A DNA stretch of 64,000 bases from Glycomyces salinus (GTDB lineage Bacteria > Actinomycetota > Actinomycetes > Mycobacteriales > Micromonosporaceae). Positions 26,195 to 35,795 of the stretch are shown piece after piece. The notes under the pieces were generated by a model. It was not told the DNA's origin. It ran no database searches and saw nothing but the letters and a program-made list of their open reading frames with translations. A program made the translations under genes and the position numbers. How positions within the stretch are numbered: position 1 is the first letter of the stretch; every line of letters starts with the position of its first letter. The stretch lies in NCBI RefSeq assembly GCF_016428645.1, contig NZ_JAELXW010000018.1, positions 40,191 to 104,190 on the forward strand. The letters are read 5' to 3'.

Positions 26195-28228
26195 TTGCAC
26201 GCGCCAGTGAACGACCTGATCGACCGCTCCAACCGGCTCGGCGCCGACAAGCGCAACACCAACTTCGCCGGCGGCAACACCTCCGCCAAGGGCGTCGCGA
26301 CCGACCCGGTCACCGGCGGCGACGTCGAACTGCTGTGGGTCAAGGGCTCCGGCGGCGACCTGGGAACCCTGCGCCCCGAGGGCCTGGCCGTGCTCCGGCT
26401 CGACCGGATGCGCGCCATGGTCGATACCTACCCCGGCGTCGCGGCCGAGGACGAGATGGTCGGCCGCTTCGACTACTGCCTCCACGGCCGCGGCGGCGCC
26501 GCCCCCTCGATCGACACGGCCATGCACGGCCTGGTCGACGCCCCGCACGTCGACCACCTGCACCCCGACTCCGGGATCGCCTTCGCCACCGCCGTCGACG
26601 GACCCGCCCTGACCAAGGAGTGCTTCGGCGACCGCGTCGTGTGGGTGCCGTGGCGGCGCCCCGGCTTCCAACTCGGCCTCGACATCGCCGCCATCAAGGA
26701 CGCCAACCCGCAGGCCATCGGCTGCGTCCTCGGCGGCCACGGCATCACCGCCTGGGGAGCGACCTCGGCCGAATGCGAGGCCAACTCCCTGGAGATCATC
26801 CGCGGCTGCGAGACCTTCATCGCCCAGCGCGGCGACAAGGACCCGTTCGGAGCGACCGTGCCCGAACGGGCACCGCTCGACGAGGCCGACCGCGCCGACC
26901 GCGCCGCCGCCCTGGCCCCCGTCATCCGCAATCTGGCCTCCACCGACCGCCGCCAGGTCGGCCACTTCACCGACGACGCTGCCGTACTGGACTTCCTGGC
27001 CTCGGAGAAACTGTTCGACCTGGCCGCGCTCGGCACCTCCTGCCCCGACCACTTCCTGCGCACCAAGGTCCGACCCCTGGTCCTGGACACCCCCGCCGAC
27101 ACCCCGCTGGAGACGGCCGTCGACCGCCTCAAGGAGCTGCACGCGGCCTACCGCGAGGACTACGCCGCCTACTACGAGCGCTACGCCGAACCGGACTCGC
27201 CGCCCATGCGCGGCGCCGACCCTGCGATCGTCCTCGTGCCGGGCGTGGGCATGTTCTCCTTCGGCGCCGACAAGAAGACCGCCCGCGTCGCCGGCGAGTT
27301 CTACGTCAACGCCGTCAACGTCATGCGCGGAGCCGAGGCCATCTCGACCTACCGGCCCATCGACGAGGCCGAGAAGTTCCGCATCGAGTACTGGGCGCTC
27401 GAAGAGGCCAAACTCAAGCGGCTCCCGAAGCCCAAACCGCTGGCCGGACGCGTCGCCCTGGTCACCGGCGCCGCCAGCGGCATCGGCAAGGCCACCGCCG
27501 CCCGGCTCGCGGCCGAAGGCGCCTGCGTCGTCATCGCCGACCTCGACCCGGCCAAGGCCGCCGAGGCCGCCGCCGAGATCGGCGGCGCCGACACCGCCGC
27601 GTCCGTGGCCGTCGACGTCACCGACGAGAATGCGATCAAGCGCGCCGTCGCCGCGGCCGCCCTCGCCTTCGGCGGCCTCGACCTGGTGGTCAACAACGCC
27701 GGGCTCTCCCAGTCCAAGCCGCTGGTCGAGACCACCGCCGCCGACTGGGACCTCCAGCACGACGTGATGGCCAAAGGCTCCTTCCTGGTCTCCCGCGAGA
27801 CCGCCAAGCTCATGATCGACCAGGGCCTGGGCGGCGACATCGTCTACATCGTCTCCAAGAACTCCGTGTTCGCCGGCCCCAAGAACATCGCCTACTCGGC
27901 CACCAAGGCCGACCAGGCCCACCAGGTGCGCCTCCTCGCCGCCGAACTCGGCGAGCACGGCATCCGCGTCAACGGCGTCAACCCCGACGGCGTCGTGCGC
28001 GGCTCGGGCATCTTCGCCGGCGGCTGGGGCGCCAAGCGCGCGGCCGTCTACGGCGTCAAAGAGGAAGAACTCGGCCAGTACTACGCCGGACGCACTCTGC
28101 TCAAAAAGGAGGTCCTCCCCGAATCGGTCGCCGACGCCGTCTACGCCCTGGTCGGCCCCGACCTCGGGCTGACCACCGGCGTCCACGTCCCGGTCGACTC
28201 GGGCAACCCGCAGGGATTCCTGCGATGA
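26195..28228 (+). CDS. rhaEW: Bifunctional rhamnulose-1-phosphate aldolase / short-chain alcohol dehydrogenase
   Basis: A 677-residue fusion known from Bacillus RhaEW and many actinomycetes. The N-terminal class II aldolase/adducin domain (about 1-420) has NTNFAGGNTSAKG, HVDHLHPDSGIAF with metal-binding histidines, and GGHGITAWG; it splits rhamnulose-1-phosphate to DHAP and L-lactaldehyde. The C-terminal SDR domain (about 425-677) has VTGAASGIGKATA, NNAG, and a YSATKAD catalytic YxxxK; it oxidises lactaldehyde, probably to lactate. The TTG start is 6 bases after GGGGGG; a GTG 12 bases later is the alternative. The stop overlaps rhaB by 4 bases. Confidence 0.94.
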   Translation: MHAPVNDLIDRSNRLGADKRNTNFAGGNTSAKGVATDPVTGGDVELLWVKGSGGDLGTLRPEGLAVLRLDRMRAMVDTYPGVAAEDEMVGRFDYCLHGRGGAAPSIDTAMHGLVDAPHVDHLHPDSGIAFATAVDGPALTKECFGDRVVWVPWRRPGFQLGLDIAAIKDANPQAIGCVLGGHGITAWGATSAECEANSLEIIRGCETFIAQRGDKDPFGATVPERAPLDEADRADRAAALAPVIRNLASTDRRQVGHFTDDAAVLDFLASEKLFDLAALGTSCPDHFLRTKVRPLVLDTPADTPLETAVDRLKELHAAYREDYAAYYERYAEPDSPPMRGADPAIVLVPGVGMFSFGADKKTARVAGEFYVNAVNVMRGAEAISTYRPIDEAEKFRIEYWALEEAKLKRLPKPKPLAGRVALVTGAASGIGKATAARLAAEGACVVIADLDPAKAAEAAAEIGGADTAASVAVDVTDENAIKRAVAAAALAFGGLDLVVNNAGLSQSKPLVETTAADWDLQHDVMAKGSFLVSRETAKLMIDQGLGGDIVYIVSKNSVFAGPKNIAYSATKADQAHQVRLLAAELGEHGIRVNGVNPDGVVRGSGIFAGGWGAKRAAVYGVKEEELGQYYAGRTLLKKEVLPESVADAVYALVGPDLGLTTGVHVPVDSGNPQGFLR

Positions 28229-29721
28229 CAGCGCTCATAGCGGCAGTCGACCTCGGCGCCTCCTCCGGGAGGGTCATGGCCGCCACCGTGGACGGGAACC
28301 GGATCGGCCTGACCGAGGCCGCCCGGTTCCCCAACCGGGCCCTCAGCGCCGCCGGTCGCCTCTACTGGGACCTGACCGGCCTGTGGAACGGCATCCTCGA
28401 GGGCCTGCGCGACCTGGACGGGCCCGCCGCCGTCGGCGTCGACTCCTGGGCGGTCGACTACGCCCTCCTCGACGCCGACGGGCACCTGCTGGGCACCCCG
28501 GTCTGCTACCGCGACTCCCGCACCGACCGCACGAGGGGCCGGATCCTCGACGCACTCGGCGCCGAAGCCCTCTACGCGCGCACCGGCATCCAGCACCAGC
28601 CGTTCAACACCGTCTTCCAACTGGCCTCCGAGCGAGCCCAGACCCTGGCCGCGGCCGACCGCGCCCTGCTGATCCCGGACCTGATCGGCTACTGGCTCAC
28701 CGGCGCCTACGCCTGGGAGGCCACCAACGCCTCCTCCACCGGCCTGGTCGACCAGGCCACCGGCACCTGGGTGCCCGAAGTGTGCGCCGCCGCCGGCCTC
28801 CCGGCCGACCTGCTGGGCCCGATCACCCCCACCGGCACCGTCCTCGGCGGCCCGACCGACACCGTCGCCGCCGACACCGGCCTCGACGCCCGCACCAGCA
28901 TCGTCGCCACCGCCAGCCACGACACCGCCTCGGCGGTCGCGGCCGTCCCCTACGAGAACGAGCACGCCGCCTACATCTCCTGCGGCACCTGGTCCCTGGT
29001 CGGCACCGAACTCGACCGGCCCGTCCTGAGCCCAGTCGCCCTGGAGGCCGGATTCACCAACGAACGGGCCGCCGACGGCCGCACCAGGTTCCTGCGCAAC
29101 ATCGCCGGACTCTGGCTCCTCCAGGAATCCCTGCGCGCCTGGGCCCGAGCCGGGCACGAGGCCGACCTCGACCGGCTGATCAAAGCCGCCGCCGCGCTCC
29201 CGCGCGCCCGCTCCCTGGTCGACCCCGACGACCCGGTCTTCGCCGCCCCCGGCGACATGCCCGAACGCATCCGCACCTGGTGCGAGCGAACCGGCCAGCC
29301 GGTCCCGCAGAACCCGGCCGAGACCACCGCGTGCATCCTCGACTCACTGGCGCTGGCCCACCGCCGCGCCATCGAACGGCTCGAAGCGCTCACCGGCACA
29401 CCGGTCGAGACGATCCACATCGTCGGAGGCGGATCCAACAACGAACTGCTGTGCCGACTGACCGCCGAGGCGACAGGCCGGACCGTCCTGGCCGGACCCG
29501 ACGAGGCGACCGCCCTGGGCAACGCCCTGGTCACCGCCCAAGCGCTCGGCCTGATCGCGGACGGACCCGAACCCCGCCGCGAAGCGGCCCGAGCCTCGGC
29601 CCGGCCCCGCAGATACGAACCGGCCCCCTCGGGCCGGCTGTGGACCGACGCCGCCGCGCGGCTCGCCGACTTTTCCGACACCGACCCGGCCGCGCGGCTC
29701 GCGGCCGAGAAGACCAACTGA
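28225..29721 (+). CDS. rhaB: Rhamnulokinase
   Basis: A 498-residue FGGY-family kinase that phosphorylates L-rhamnulose. N-terminal AVDLGASSGRVM is the ATP-phosphate loop of the family; GVDSWAVDYALLD and QHQPFNTVFQL are rhamnulokinase blocks, and the C-terminal HIVGGGSNNELLCRLTAEATG is the FGGY signature region. ATG 28225 overlaps the aldolase gene's stop as ATGA; the open frame upstream belongs to no real gene. Together with rhaI and rhaEW it completes the phosphorylating rhamnose pathway. Confidence 0.95.
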   Translation: MTALIAAVDLGASSGRVMAATVDGNRIGLTEAARFPNRALSAAGRLYWDLTGLWNGILEGLRDLDGPAAVGVDSWAVDYALLDADGHLLGTPVCYRDSRTDRTRGRILDALGAEALYARTGIQHQPFNTVFQLASERAQTLAAADRALLIPDLIGYWLTGAYAWEATNASSTGLVDQATGTWVPEVCAAAGLPADLLGPITPTGTVLGGPTDTVAADTGLDARTSIVATASHDTASAVAAVPYENEHAAYISCGTWSLVGTELDRPVLSPVALEAGFTNERAADGRTRFLRNIAGLWLLQESLRAWARAGHEADLDRLIKAAAALPRARSLVDPDDPVFAAPGDMPERIRTWCERTGQPVPQNPAETTACILDSLALAHRRAIERLEALTGTPVETIHIVGGGSNNELLCRLTAEATGRTVLAGPDEATALGNALVTAQALGLIADGPEPRREAARASARPRRYEPAPSGRLWTDAAARLADFSDTDPAARLAAEKTN

Positions 29722-29780
29722 ACAACGATCCTGAAGGCCCGCGCGAGCGGGACCCCTCTCAAAGAAGGAGAACACCGACA

Positions 29781-31076
29781 ATGAAACGCCACCAGTACCG
29801 CGCCAAGCGCCGTACCCTGCTGACCGGCGCCACCGGCGCCGCCGCCCTCGGGGCGGCCGCCGCCTGCGGCGACGACGGACCCGCCGGCACCGCCGACGAC
29901 CCCATCGAACTGAGTTTCGAATGGTGGGGCAACGACGACCGCGCCGAGATCACCCAGCAGGCCCTCGACCTGTACCAGGAGAAGAACGAGGGCATCAAGA
30001 TCACCACGAACTTCTCCGACTTCCCCGAGTACTGGCAGTCGATGACCACCCGCATGGCCGCCCAGGATCTGCCCGACGTGTTCCAGATGGACTACTCGCG
30101 GCTGCTCCAGTTCGGCGGCAACGGCATGCTGCTGCCGCTCGAAGACCTGGTAGACACCTCCGATTTCCTCGACGGATTCCTGGAGACCGGCTACGTCAAC
30201 GACGAGCTGGTAGCCGTGCCGATCGCCGGGAACACCCTCGCCATGATGTACCGGACCGACTGGTTCGAGGCCGCCGGCGTCACCATCGAGCCCGGCTACA
30301 CCTGGGCCGACTACCAGGAGGCGATGCGGCAGGTGACCCAGAACCTCGCCGAGGAGGGCAAGTGGGGCGGCGGCGACTTCGCCGGCCAGTACCACTTCAT
30401 GGAGCTGTGGCTGCGCCAGGAGGGCGGCAGCTTCTACACCCAGGACGGCACGGCGCTCAACTTCGACAAGGCCCAGCTCACCGAGTGGTGGTCGATGAAC
30501 GAGGAGATCAACGCCGACGGCTCAGTCGCTCCGATCGACATCACCACCCAGTGGGAGGAGGACGGCATGGTCCTCGACGCCCTCGGGTCCCAGATCCTGT
30601 GGGACAACTTCCTGCCCTGGTTCGCCCCGACGATCCAGGAGAACGGCGGCGAGCTCGCCCTGGCGGCCCCTCCGTCCAAGGACCCGAACAACATCGGCCT
30701 CTACCTCAAGCCGTCGATGCAGTTCGTGATCGGCGCCAACACCGAGCACCCGGAGGAGTCGGCGAAGCTGATCGAGTTCATGCTGACCGACCCCGAGGCC
30801 GTGAAGATCCTCGGAACCAACCGAGGCGTCCCGGCCACCAACGTCGGCCGCGAGAACGTCGAGATCGACGAGATCGCCCAGCAGGTCCTCGACTACGAGG
30901 CCAGCGTCTCGCAGTACCTGACCTCCCCGCCCCCGGCCCCGCCGGCCGCGACCGGATCGATCGAGGTCAAGTTCGGCGAGGTCTACGAGCAGGTCCTGTT
31001 CGGCGAGCTGTCGGTGGCCGACGCTGTCGACACCTTCTTCACCGAAGCCGAGACTCTGCTGGCGTCCGAGCAATAA
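29781..31076 (+). CDS. ABC sugar transporter substrate-binding lipoprotein (CUT1), probable rhamnose binder
   Basis: A 431-residue extracellular solute-binding protein of family 1. A KRRTLLTG twin-arginine-like start (residues 9-16) and a hydrophobic stretch end in AAAC at Cys29, so it may be a Tat-exported lipoprotein. The mature part starts ELSFEWWGNDDRAE and has PDVFQMD, PIAGNTLAMMYRTDWFEAAGV and LWDNFLPWF blocks of CUT1 binders. RBS AGAAGGAGA precedes the ATG. It follows rhaB by 59 bp in the same operon, so rhamnose or rhamno-oligosaccharides are the likely ligand; this is context only. Confidence 0.88.
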   Translation: MKRHQYRAKRRTLLTGATGAAALGAAAACGDDGPAGTADDPIELSFEWWGNDDRAEITQQALDLYQEKNEGIKITTNFSDFPEYWQSMTTRMAAQDLPDVFQMDYSRLLQFGGNGMLLPLEDLVDTSDFLDGFLETGYVNDELVAVPIAGNTLAMMYRTDWFEAAGVTIEPGYTWADYQEAMRQVTQNLAEEGKWGGGDFAGQYHFMELWLRQEGGSFYTQDGTALNFDKAQLTEWWSMNEEINADGSVAPIDITTQWEEDGMVLDALGSQILWDNFLPWFAPTIQENGGELALAAPPSKDPNNIGLYLKPSMQFVIGANTEHPEESAKLIEFMLTDPEAVKILGTNRGVPATNVGRENVEIDEIAQQVLDYEASVSQYLTSPPPAPPAATGSIEVKFGEVYEQVLFGELSVADAVDTFFTEAETLLASEQ

Positions 31077-31096
31077 CCAACCCGAGGGAATCCACC

Positions 31097-32092
31097 GTGT
31101 CTGCTTCACCTCCCACCGCCGCCGTGCCGCAGACGGGCGCTGCCGGTGAGGCTGGAGCGCCGCCGGACCGCGGATCCCGGGGAGCGGCCAAGCGCCGCTC
31201 CCCGGGCGTCCGGGGCGGCGAGCGTCTGGCCGGCTATACCTTCATGATCCCCTGGCTCATCGGGACCGCGGTCCTCACCGTCGGCCCGATGGCCTGGTCG
31301 CTGTACCTGTCGTTCACCGACCACCACCTGATCCGGGGCGGCAGCTGGATCGGCTTCGACAACTACATCGCCATGTTCAGCGACCCGATGTTCGGTCGCA
31401 CGGTGCGCGTGACTTTGATGTACGTAGCCCTGGCCGTGCCGATCAAACTCGTCGCCTCTCTGGCCGTGGCCATGCTGCTGGCCCAGAAGCGACGCGGCAT
31501 GGGCTTCTACCGGGCCGCGTTCTACATGCCCAGCCTCATCGCCATGAGCGTCGGCATCGCCCTGATCTGGAAGGCCCTGTTCTCCGACGACGGCGTCCAG
31601 GACAGCTTCATGAGCGCCTTCGGTTGGGAGGGCGGCGGCTTCCTCGGCAACCCGTCGGTGTCGATCCTGATGCTCGTCATCCTGGCGGTCTGGAGTTTCG
31701 GCGCACCCATGGTCATCTTCCTGGCCGGATTGATGCAGGTCCCCAACGAGCTCTACGAGGCGGCGGACGTCGACGGGGCCGGGAAGTGGCAGAAGTTCGT
31801 CCGCGTCACCCTGCCGATGCTCTCACCGGTCATCTTCTTCAACGTCCTGATGGAGACCGTCGGCGCCTTCCAGGTATTCGGCCCCGCCTACATCATCGGC
31901 GGCGAGGCCGGAGCCCCGGCGTGGTCGACCCTGTTCTACACGGTGCGGATCTACACGCTTGCGTTCACCGACTTCCGCATGGGCTACGCCTCGGCCTACG
32001 CCTGGATGCTGGTGCTCGCGGTCGGGATCGTCACCCTGCTCATGTTCCGGGCCGCCAAGCAGCTCGTCTTCTACGCCGGGGAGGACAAATGA
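31097..32092 (+). CDS. ABC sugar transporter permease 1 (MalF-like)
   Basis: A 331-residue CUT1 permease. After a 45-residue basic, disordered N-terminus come six membrane helices and the EAA loop EAADVDGAGKWQKFVRVTLPML for contact with the ATPase. GTG 31097 was taken because it follows the binding-protein gene by 20 bases with GAGGGA upstream; the much longer open frame overlaps that gene. It overlaps the next permease by 4 bases. No ATPase gene is present, so a shared MsiK-like ATPase elsewhere in the genome probably energises the importer, as in Streptomyces. Confidence 0.9.
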   Translation: MSASPPTAAVPQTGAAGEAGAPPDRGSRGAAKRRSPGVRGGERLAGYTFMIPWLIGTAVLTVGPMAWSLYLSFTDHHLIRGGSWIGFDNYIAMFSDPMFGRTVRVTLMYVALAVPIKLVASLAVAMLLAQKRRGMGFYRAAFYMPSLIAMSVGIALIWKALFSDDGVQDSFMSAFGWEGGGFLGNPSVSILMLVILAVWSFGAPMVIFLAGLMQVPNELYEAADVDGAGKWQKFVRVTLPMLSPVIFFNVLMETVGAFQVFGPAYIIGGEAGAPAWSTLFYTVRIYTLAFTDFRMGYASAYAWMLVLAVGIVTLLMFRAAKQLVFYAGEDK

Positions 32093-32976
32093 CGACCAGG
32101 ACCGCCTCCGGACGCGAGATCGTCCGCAACACCAGGCCCGCCTCCCAGCGGGCCAGATCCTGGGCGTGGCACCTGACGATGCTCGCGGTCCTGGCGATCG
32201 TGCTCTACCCGCTGCTGTGGGTCATCGCCGCCAGCCTGAAGGGCAACGCCGACATCATCACCGACACCGGCCTGTGGCCGGAGACGGTGACCTGGGAGCA
32301 CTTCAGGTCGGCCTTCGACGGACTGGCCGGCATTCCGCTGTGGAGGTTCTTCTGGAACTCCTTCGTCATCGCGGCGCTGTCGGTGGTCGGGGTCGTCGCC
32401 TCCTGCTCGATGACCGCCTACGCGCTGGGGCGGCTCCGGTTCCCCGGACGCACCCTCATGCTCGGCATCGTCATCGCGACCCTGCTGCTGCCCGGCCAGG
32501 TCATGCTCATCCCGCAGTACCTGATCTTCTCGGAGATGGAGCTGACCAACTCGTACGTGCCGCTGGTGATCGGCAAGTTCCTGGCCCTGGACGCGTTCTT
32601 CGTGTTCCTCTACATCCAGTTCATGCGGGGCATCCCGCGCGAGCTCGACCAGGCGGCCACGATCGACGGCGCCGGGCACTTCAGGATCTTCTTCTCGATC
32701 CTGCTGCCGCTGCTGCGGCCGGCGGTCATCACCTCCTCGATCTTCACCTTCATCTGGTCGTGGAACGACTTCCTCGGCCCGCTGATCTACCTGTACGACA
32801 TGGAGAAGTTCCCGCTGCCGCGCCTGCTGCAGTCGTACTCGAACTCCGAGGGCGTCACCAACTGGGGTGGCATGATGGCCATGACGCTGCTGTCGCTGGT
32901 CCCGGTGGTGCTGTTCTTCCTGGTGTTCCAGAAGTTCCTCATCCGGGGCATCGCCACCTCGGGCGTCAAGGGCTAG
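32089..32976 (+). CDS. ABC sugar transporter permease 2 (MalG-like)
   Basis: A 295-residue CUT1 permease with six helices. The EAA-type loop reads DQAATIDGAGHFRIFFSILLPLL, and the C-terminus FQKFLIRGIATSGVKG is the standard MalG ending. ATG 32089 overlaps permease 1, with GGGGAGG 5 bases upstream. Forms the channel with permease 1. Confidence 0.93.
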   Translation: MTTRTASGREIVRNTRPASQRARSWAWHLTMLAVLAIVLYPLLWVIAASLKGNADIITDTGLWPETVTWEHFRSAFDGLAGIPLWRFFWNSFVIAALSVVGVVASCSMTAYALGRLRFPGRTLMLGIVIATLLLPGQVMLIPQYLIFSEMELTNSYVPLVIGKFLALDAFFVFLYIQFMRGIPRELDQAATIDGAGHFRIFFSILLPLLRPAVITSSIFTFIWSWNDFLGPLIYLYDMEKFPLPRLLQSYSNSEGVTNWGGMMAMTLLSLVPVVLFFLVFQKFLIRGIATSGVKG

Positions 32977-33004
32977 ATCCGAGCAGGGGAGGAGGCCGGG
33001 GAGC

Positions 33005-33619
33005 GTGGCCGGAACCAGACGCGACTCGCACGGCACCAGGCCGTTCGCGCTGTTCGCCGAGTGCATCCTGACCGGGGTGTGGCTGACGGCGGCCGCGCTG
33101 CCGGTGGTGACGCTCCCGGCCGCGCTCGCGGCGGCCTCGCGCCACCTGGCCGGCTTCCTCGACGGCACCGACTCGGGGCTGGCGCGGTTCTGGAGGGACC
33201 TGCGCACCGCCTGGTCCGAAGGGGCCTGGAAGGCGGGCCTGGCCGTGCTCGGCGCGGCAGCGCTCCTGGCGGCCGACCTGTTCGTGCTCGCACAGGAGGG
33301 CGTCCCGGGCCGGGCGGTGATGGCGCTGCTGACGATGGCGGTGGCCGGTGCGGCGGCCGCGGTGCTGCTGCGGGCGGCCGCGGCCTGGGAGCCCGGATCG
33401 TCCTGGAGGGACCTGGCCTCGGCGGCGCTGGCGGATTCGCGGGCGGACCTGTCGGGCACCGGCATCCTCCTGGGCGGGCTGCTGGTGCTGTCGGTGTCGA
33501 CGTGGGCGCTGTGGATCCTGTTCGTGCCGATGGTCGGGTGCATGGCGGGGGCGGCCCTGGCGGTGCGGCGCCGCCGGAGGGCCATCCCCGATGAGGAGGG
33601 GCAGGTACTGCCGGAGTAG
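33005..33619 (+). CDS. YesL-like (DUF624) membrane protein
   Basis: A 204-residue protein with about four to five hydrophobic helices, a layout and position (just after a CUT1 sugar transporter) typical of YesL/DUF624 proteins. Family members are of unknown function but are closely tied to plant-polysaccharide transport loci. Helix 1 follows FALFAECILTGVW, and a basic RRRRRA stretch precedes the C-terminus. The GTG start has GGAGGCCGGGG upstream. Assignment rests on topology and context more than on motifs. Confidence 0.65.
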   Translation: MAGTRRDSHGTRPFALFAECILTGVWLTAAALPVVTLPAALAAASRHLAGFLDGTDSGLARFWRDLRTAWSEGAWKAGLAVLGAAALLAADLFVLAQEGVPGRAVMALLTMAVAGAAAAVLLRAAAAWEPGSSWRDLASAALADSRADLSGTGILLGGLLVLSVSTWALWILFVPMVGCMAGAALAVRRRRRAIPDEEGQVLPE

Positions 33620-33689
33620 GACGAGTATTCCTCCCCGCGGTGGTCGTCCGGTGTTGGTAGCGTGTGTCAAACCCACCCTTGGAGGAACC

Positions 33690-34313
33690 ATGGACAAGTC
33701 CCCACAGGCCCCGCAGCGCAAGGCCCGACCGGGCACGGTGACCTTCGCGGTCGCCGTGCAGTGGCTCCTTGTACTCGCACTGCTGGCCACCACCGTGGTC
33801 AGCTACATGTACGGCGCCGACGCCCAGGAGGCGTTCGAGGCCGAGGTGCGCGCCCAGGGCATCGCGCCCGAAGACCTGCCGGAGGGCTACGGCAACTTCG
33901 ACAGCTCGCTGAACCTGGTGTTCACCCTGGTGGCCGCCGTCGTGGTGGCGCTGCTGGCGCTGCTGAACGCCCGAGGCAACCGGCCGGCGCGCATCGTCAC
34001 CTGGATCGCCCAGCCCCTGGTGCTCGTCTGCGGCGGCTTCGTCTTCGTCGGCCAGCTGTTCATGGCCCAGTCGTTCCAGATGACGCTGGACAACTCCGGC
34101 GACGCGCAGCTGGAGGGGCTGGACGCCGATCCGATGGTCGAGGCGGCCCTGGGCGCCTTCCCGGCGTGGACGGCCGCGATCGACTGGTCGGTCCTGACCC
34201 TGGCCACGCTCGGGTCGGTGCTGGTGATCATCCTGCTGGCCGTTCCCAGCTCCAACGAGTTCTTCCGCAAGGAGGAGCCCGAGAAGTACATTCCCGGGGC
34301 TCCGCAGTCCTGA
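33690..34313 (+). CDS. Four-helix membrane protein of unknown function
   Basis: A 207-residue protein starting at ATG 33690 with GGAGG 5 bases upstream. Hydrophobic helices lie near residues 17-39, 73-92, 100-125 and 160-185, separated by an acidic loop after helix 1 (EAFEAEVRAQGIAPEDLPEG) that should be outside the cell. Both termini are charged and probably cytoplasmic. I do not recognise a family beyond generic actinobacterial membrane proteins. A hairpin 12 bp downstream may terminate it. Confidence 0.75.
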   Translation: MDKSPQAPQRKARPGTVTFAVAVQWLLVLALLATTVVSYMYGADAQEAFEAEVRAQGIAPEDLPEGYGNFDSSLNLVFTLVAAVVVALLALLNARGNRPARIVTWIAQPLVLVCGGFVFVGQLFMAQSFQMTLDNSGDAQLEGLDADPMVEAALGAFPAWTAAIDWSVLTLATLGSVLVIILLAVPSSNEFFRKEEPEKYIPGAPQS

Positions 34314-34609
34314 GAGCGCGTTCGGACAACCCGGGTCGGAAGCGGCCTGGGTTGTTCTGTATCACCATTAATATCAAATATATATCGACATCGAGGTTTT
34401 CAACCTCCACCGTAGACAGGCCCCCTGCACCTCACGGACCATTACAAGACGGGCTTCGCCCGGCAGCCACATAGCGACAGCGGGTCAATTTCAGGGATAC
34501 AGTCAGGCCCCGGTGCGGCTAGAATCGCGGTACACCCGCCGCACCACGGCTCGGACCACCCGAGCCGACAGGAAACCACCGGCTCTCGCGAGCCGTCGAG
34601 AGGACCGCA
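34314..34609. other. Gene-free 296-bp stretch with AT-rich core
   Basis: Besides the terminator hairpin it contains an unusually AT-rich patch (about 34366-34392, with repeated ATAT), a GAGGTT-TTC-AACCTC hairpin at 34393-34407, and GGGC-TTC-GCCC near 34450. Close to the next gene TAGAAT (34519-34524) fits a -10 box. No coding potential seen. Confidence 0.5.
34326..34355 (+). terminator. Probable terminator hairpin
   Basis: ACAACCC (34326-34332) pairs with GGGTTGT (34349-34355), with further GG/CC pairs inside; a TTCTGT tail follows. It ends the four-helix protein gene and perhaps the rhamnose region. Confidence 0.6.
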
Positions 34610-35212
34610 TTGAGCAATACAGCAGCGCCCGCCGGCTGGGGGGTATGGACGTGGCCGAACCTGGTCACGGCGATCCGCCTGGCCGGAATCCCGCTGTTCT
34701 GCTACCTGCTGCTGGCCACCGAATACTACTGGCAGGCCGCGATCGTCCTCGCGGTCGGCGGCGGCACCGACTGGGTCGACGGCCAGCTCGCCCGGCGCCT
34801 CAACCAGGTCTCCAAGCTAGGCCGCCTCCTCGACCCCTTCGTCGACCGGCTCTACATCCTCACCTCGCTGCTGGCCCTGACCTACGTCGGGCTGCTTCCG
34901 TGGCCGTTCACCATCGCCGTGCTCGCCCGCGAGGCGGTCATGGTGTCCATGGTCCTGGTCCTGCGCTTCCACGGCTACGCGCCGCCGCAAGTCCACTTCT
35001 TGGGCAAGTCCGCCACTGCGGTGCTGTTCATGTCCTTCCCGGTGCTCGTGGTCGCCGGCCTGGTCAGCAACGCCGACACCTGGGCCGCCCCGCTCGGGTG
35101 GGCCCTGGCCTGGTGGGGCCTGGGCCTGTACTGGATGGCAGCCGCCGTCTACGTGCGCCAGGCGGCGAAGCTGGTCCGCGGCGACCGTCCACGGTCCCAC
35201 GCGGCGGCCTGA
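34610..35212 (+). CDS. CDP-alcohol phosphatidyltransferase (PgsA-like)
   Basis: A 200-residue membrane enzyme with the complete family motif D-G-x2-A-R-x8-G-x3-D-x3-D in DWVDGQLARRL...GRLLDPFVD. WPNLVTAIRLAGIPLF at the N-terminus matches phosphatidylglycerophosphate synthase-type proteins. It would attach a phosphatidyl group to glycerol-3-phosphate or a similar acceptor. The TTG start has AGAGGA about 6 bases upstream. A paralogue at 16659 shares the N-terminal PNLVTAIR block. Lies upstream of the gcvH-garA group, a placement also seen in other actinomycetes. Confidence 0.88.
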   Translation: MSNTAAPAGWGVWTWPNLVTAIRLAGIPLFCYLLLATEYYWQAAIVLAVGGGTDWVDGQLARRLNQVSKLGRLLDPFVDRLYILTSLLALTYVGLLPWPFTIAVLAREAVMVSMVLVLRFHGYAPPQVHFLGKSATAVLFMSFPVLVVAGLVSNADTWAAPLGWALAWWGLGLYWMAAAVYVRQAAKLVRGDRPRSHAAA

Positions 35213-35380
35213 GCACCGCCCGGCGCAACCCCTTCGGCCCATCGAAATGATCACGCCCCCGCGGCCCCGCCGACGGCACGGCGAGCCTTGGCGATACGGT
35301 CATTGGCGTCCGACCCGCCTTCTTCCGCGGCGGCGCTTGCGAGCCGCGGTCCCGGCGGGATTCTCAGAGGGGAGCTACAG

Positions 35381-35761
35381 GTGATTCCGGAGCAGCTGCG
35401 CTACACCGCCGAGCACGAGTGGGTCGAACAGCGCGAAGGCGCCGTCGTGCGCGTGGGCATCACCGACTTCGCACAGGAATCCCTGGGAGACGTCGTGTTC
35501 ATCGAGCTCCCCGAGGTCGGCGCCGGTGTCGAGGAGGGGACGGTGGTCGGCGAAGTCGAGTCGACCAAGAGCGTCTCGGACGTGTACGCTCCCGTGACCG
35601 GTAAGATTCTGGCGTGCAATGACCGACTGACGGAATCCCCGGAATTGGTGAACAGCGACCCTTACGAAGCGGGCTGGATGTTCGACATCGAGGTCGAGGA
35701 TTCCGGCTCTCTCAGTGCTTTGCTGGACGCGGGAGCGTATGCGAAGCTTATTACGGAGTGA
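35381..35761 (+). CDS. gcvH: Glycine cleavage system H protein
   Basis: A 126-residue lipoyl-carrier protein. The lipoylation lysine lies in VVGEVESTKSVSDVYAP (about residue 63), and YTAEHEW opens the fold as in all GcvH proteins. It shuttles the aminomethyl group from GcvP to GcvT. The GTG at 35381 follows AGAGGGGAG; an in-frame earlier start would add 31 non-homologous residues. First gene of the gcvH-garA-DUF151-MerR set, with gcvP 2 kb downstream; gcvT and lpd are not in the window. Confidence 0.95.
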   Translation: MIPEQLRYTAEHEWVEQREGAVVRVGITDFAQESLGDVVFIELPEVGAGVEEGTVVGEVESTKSVSDVYAPVTGKILACNDRLTESPELVNSDPYEAGWMFDIEVEDSGSLSALLDAGAYAKLITE

Positions 35762-35795
35762 CCAGAGGGTCCAATCTTCTAGAAGGTGGCAATCC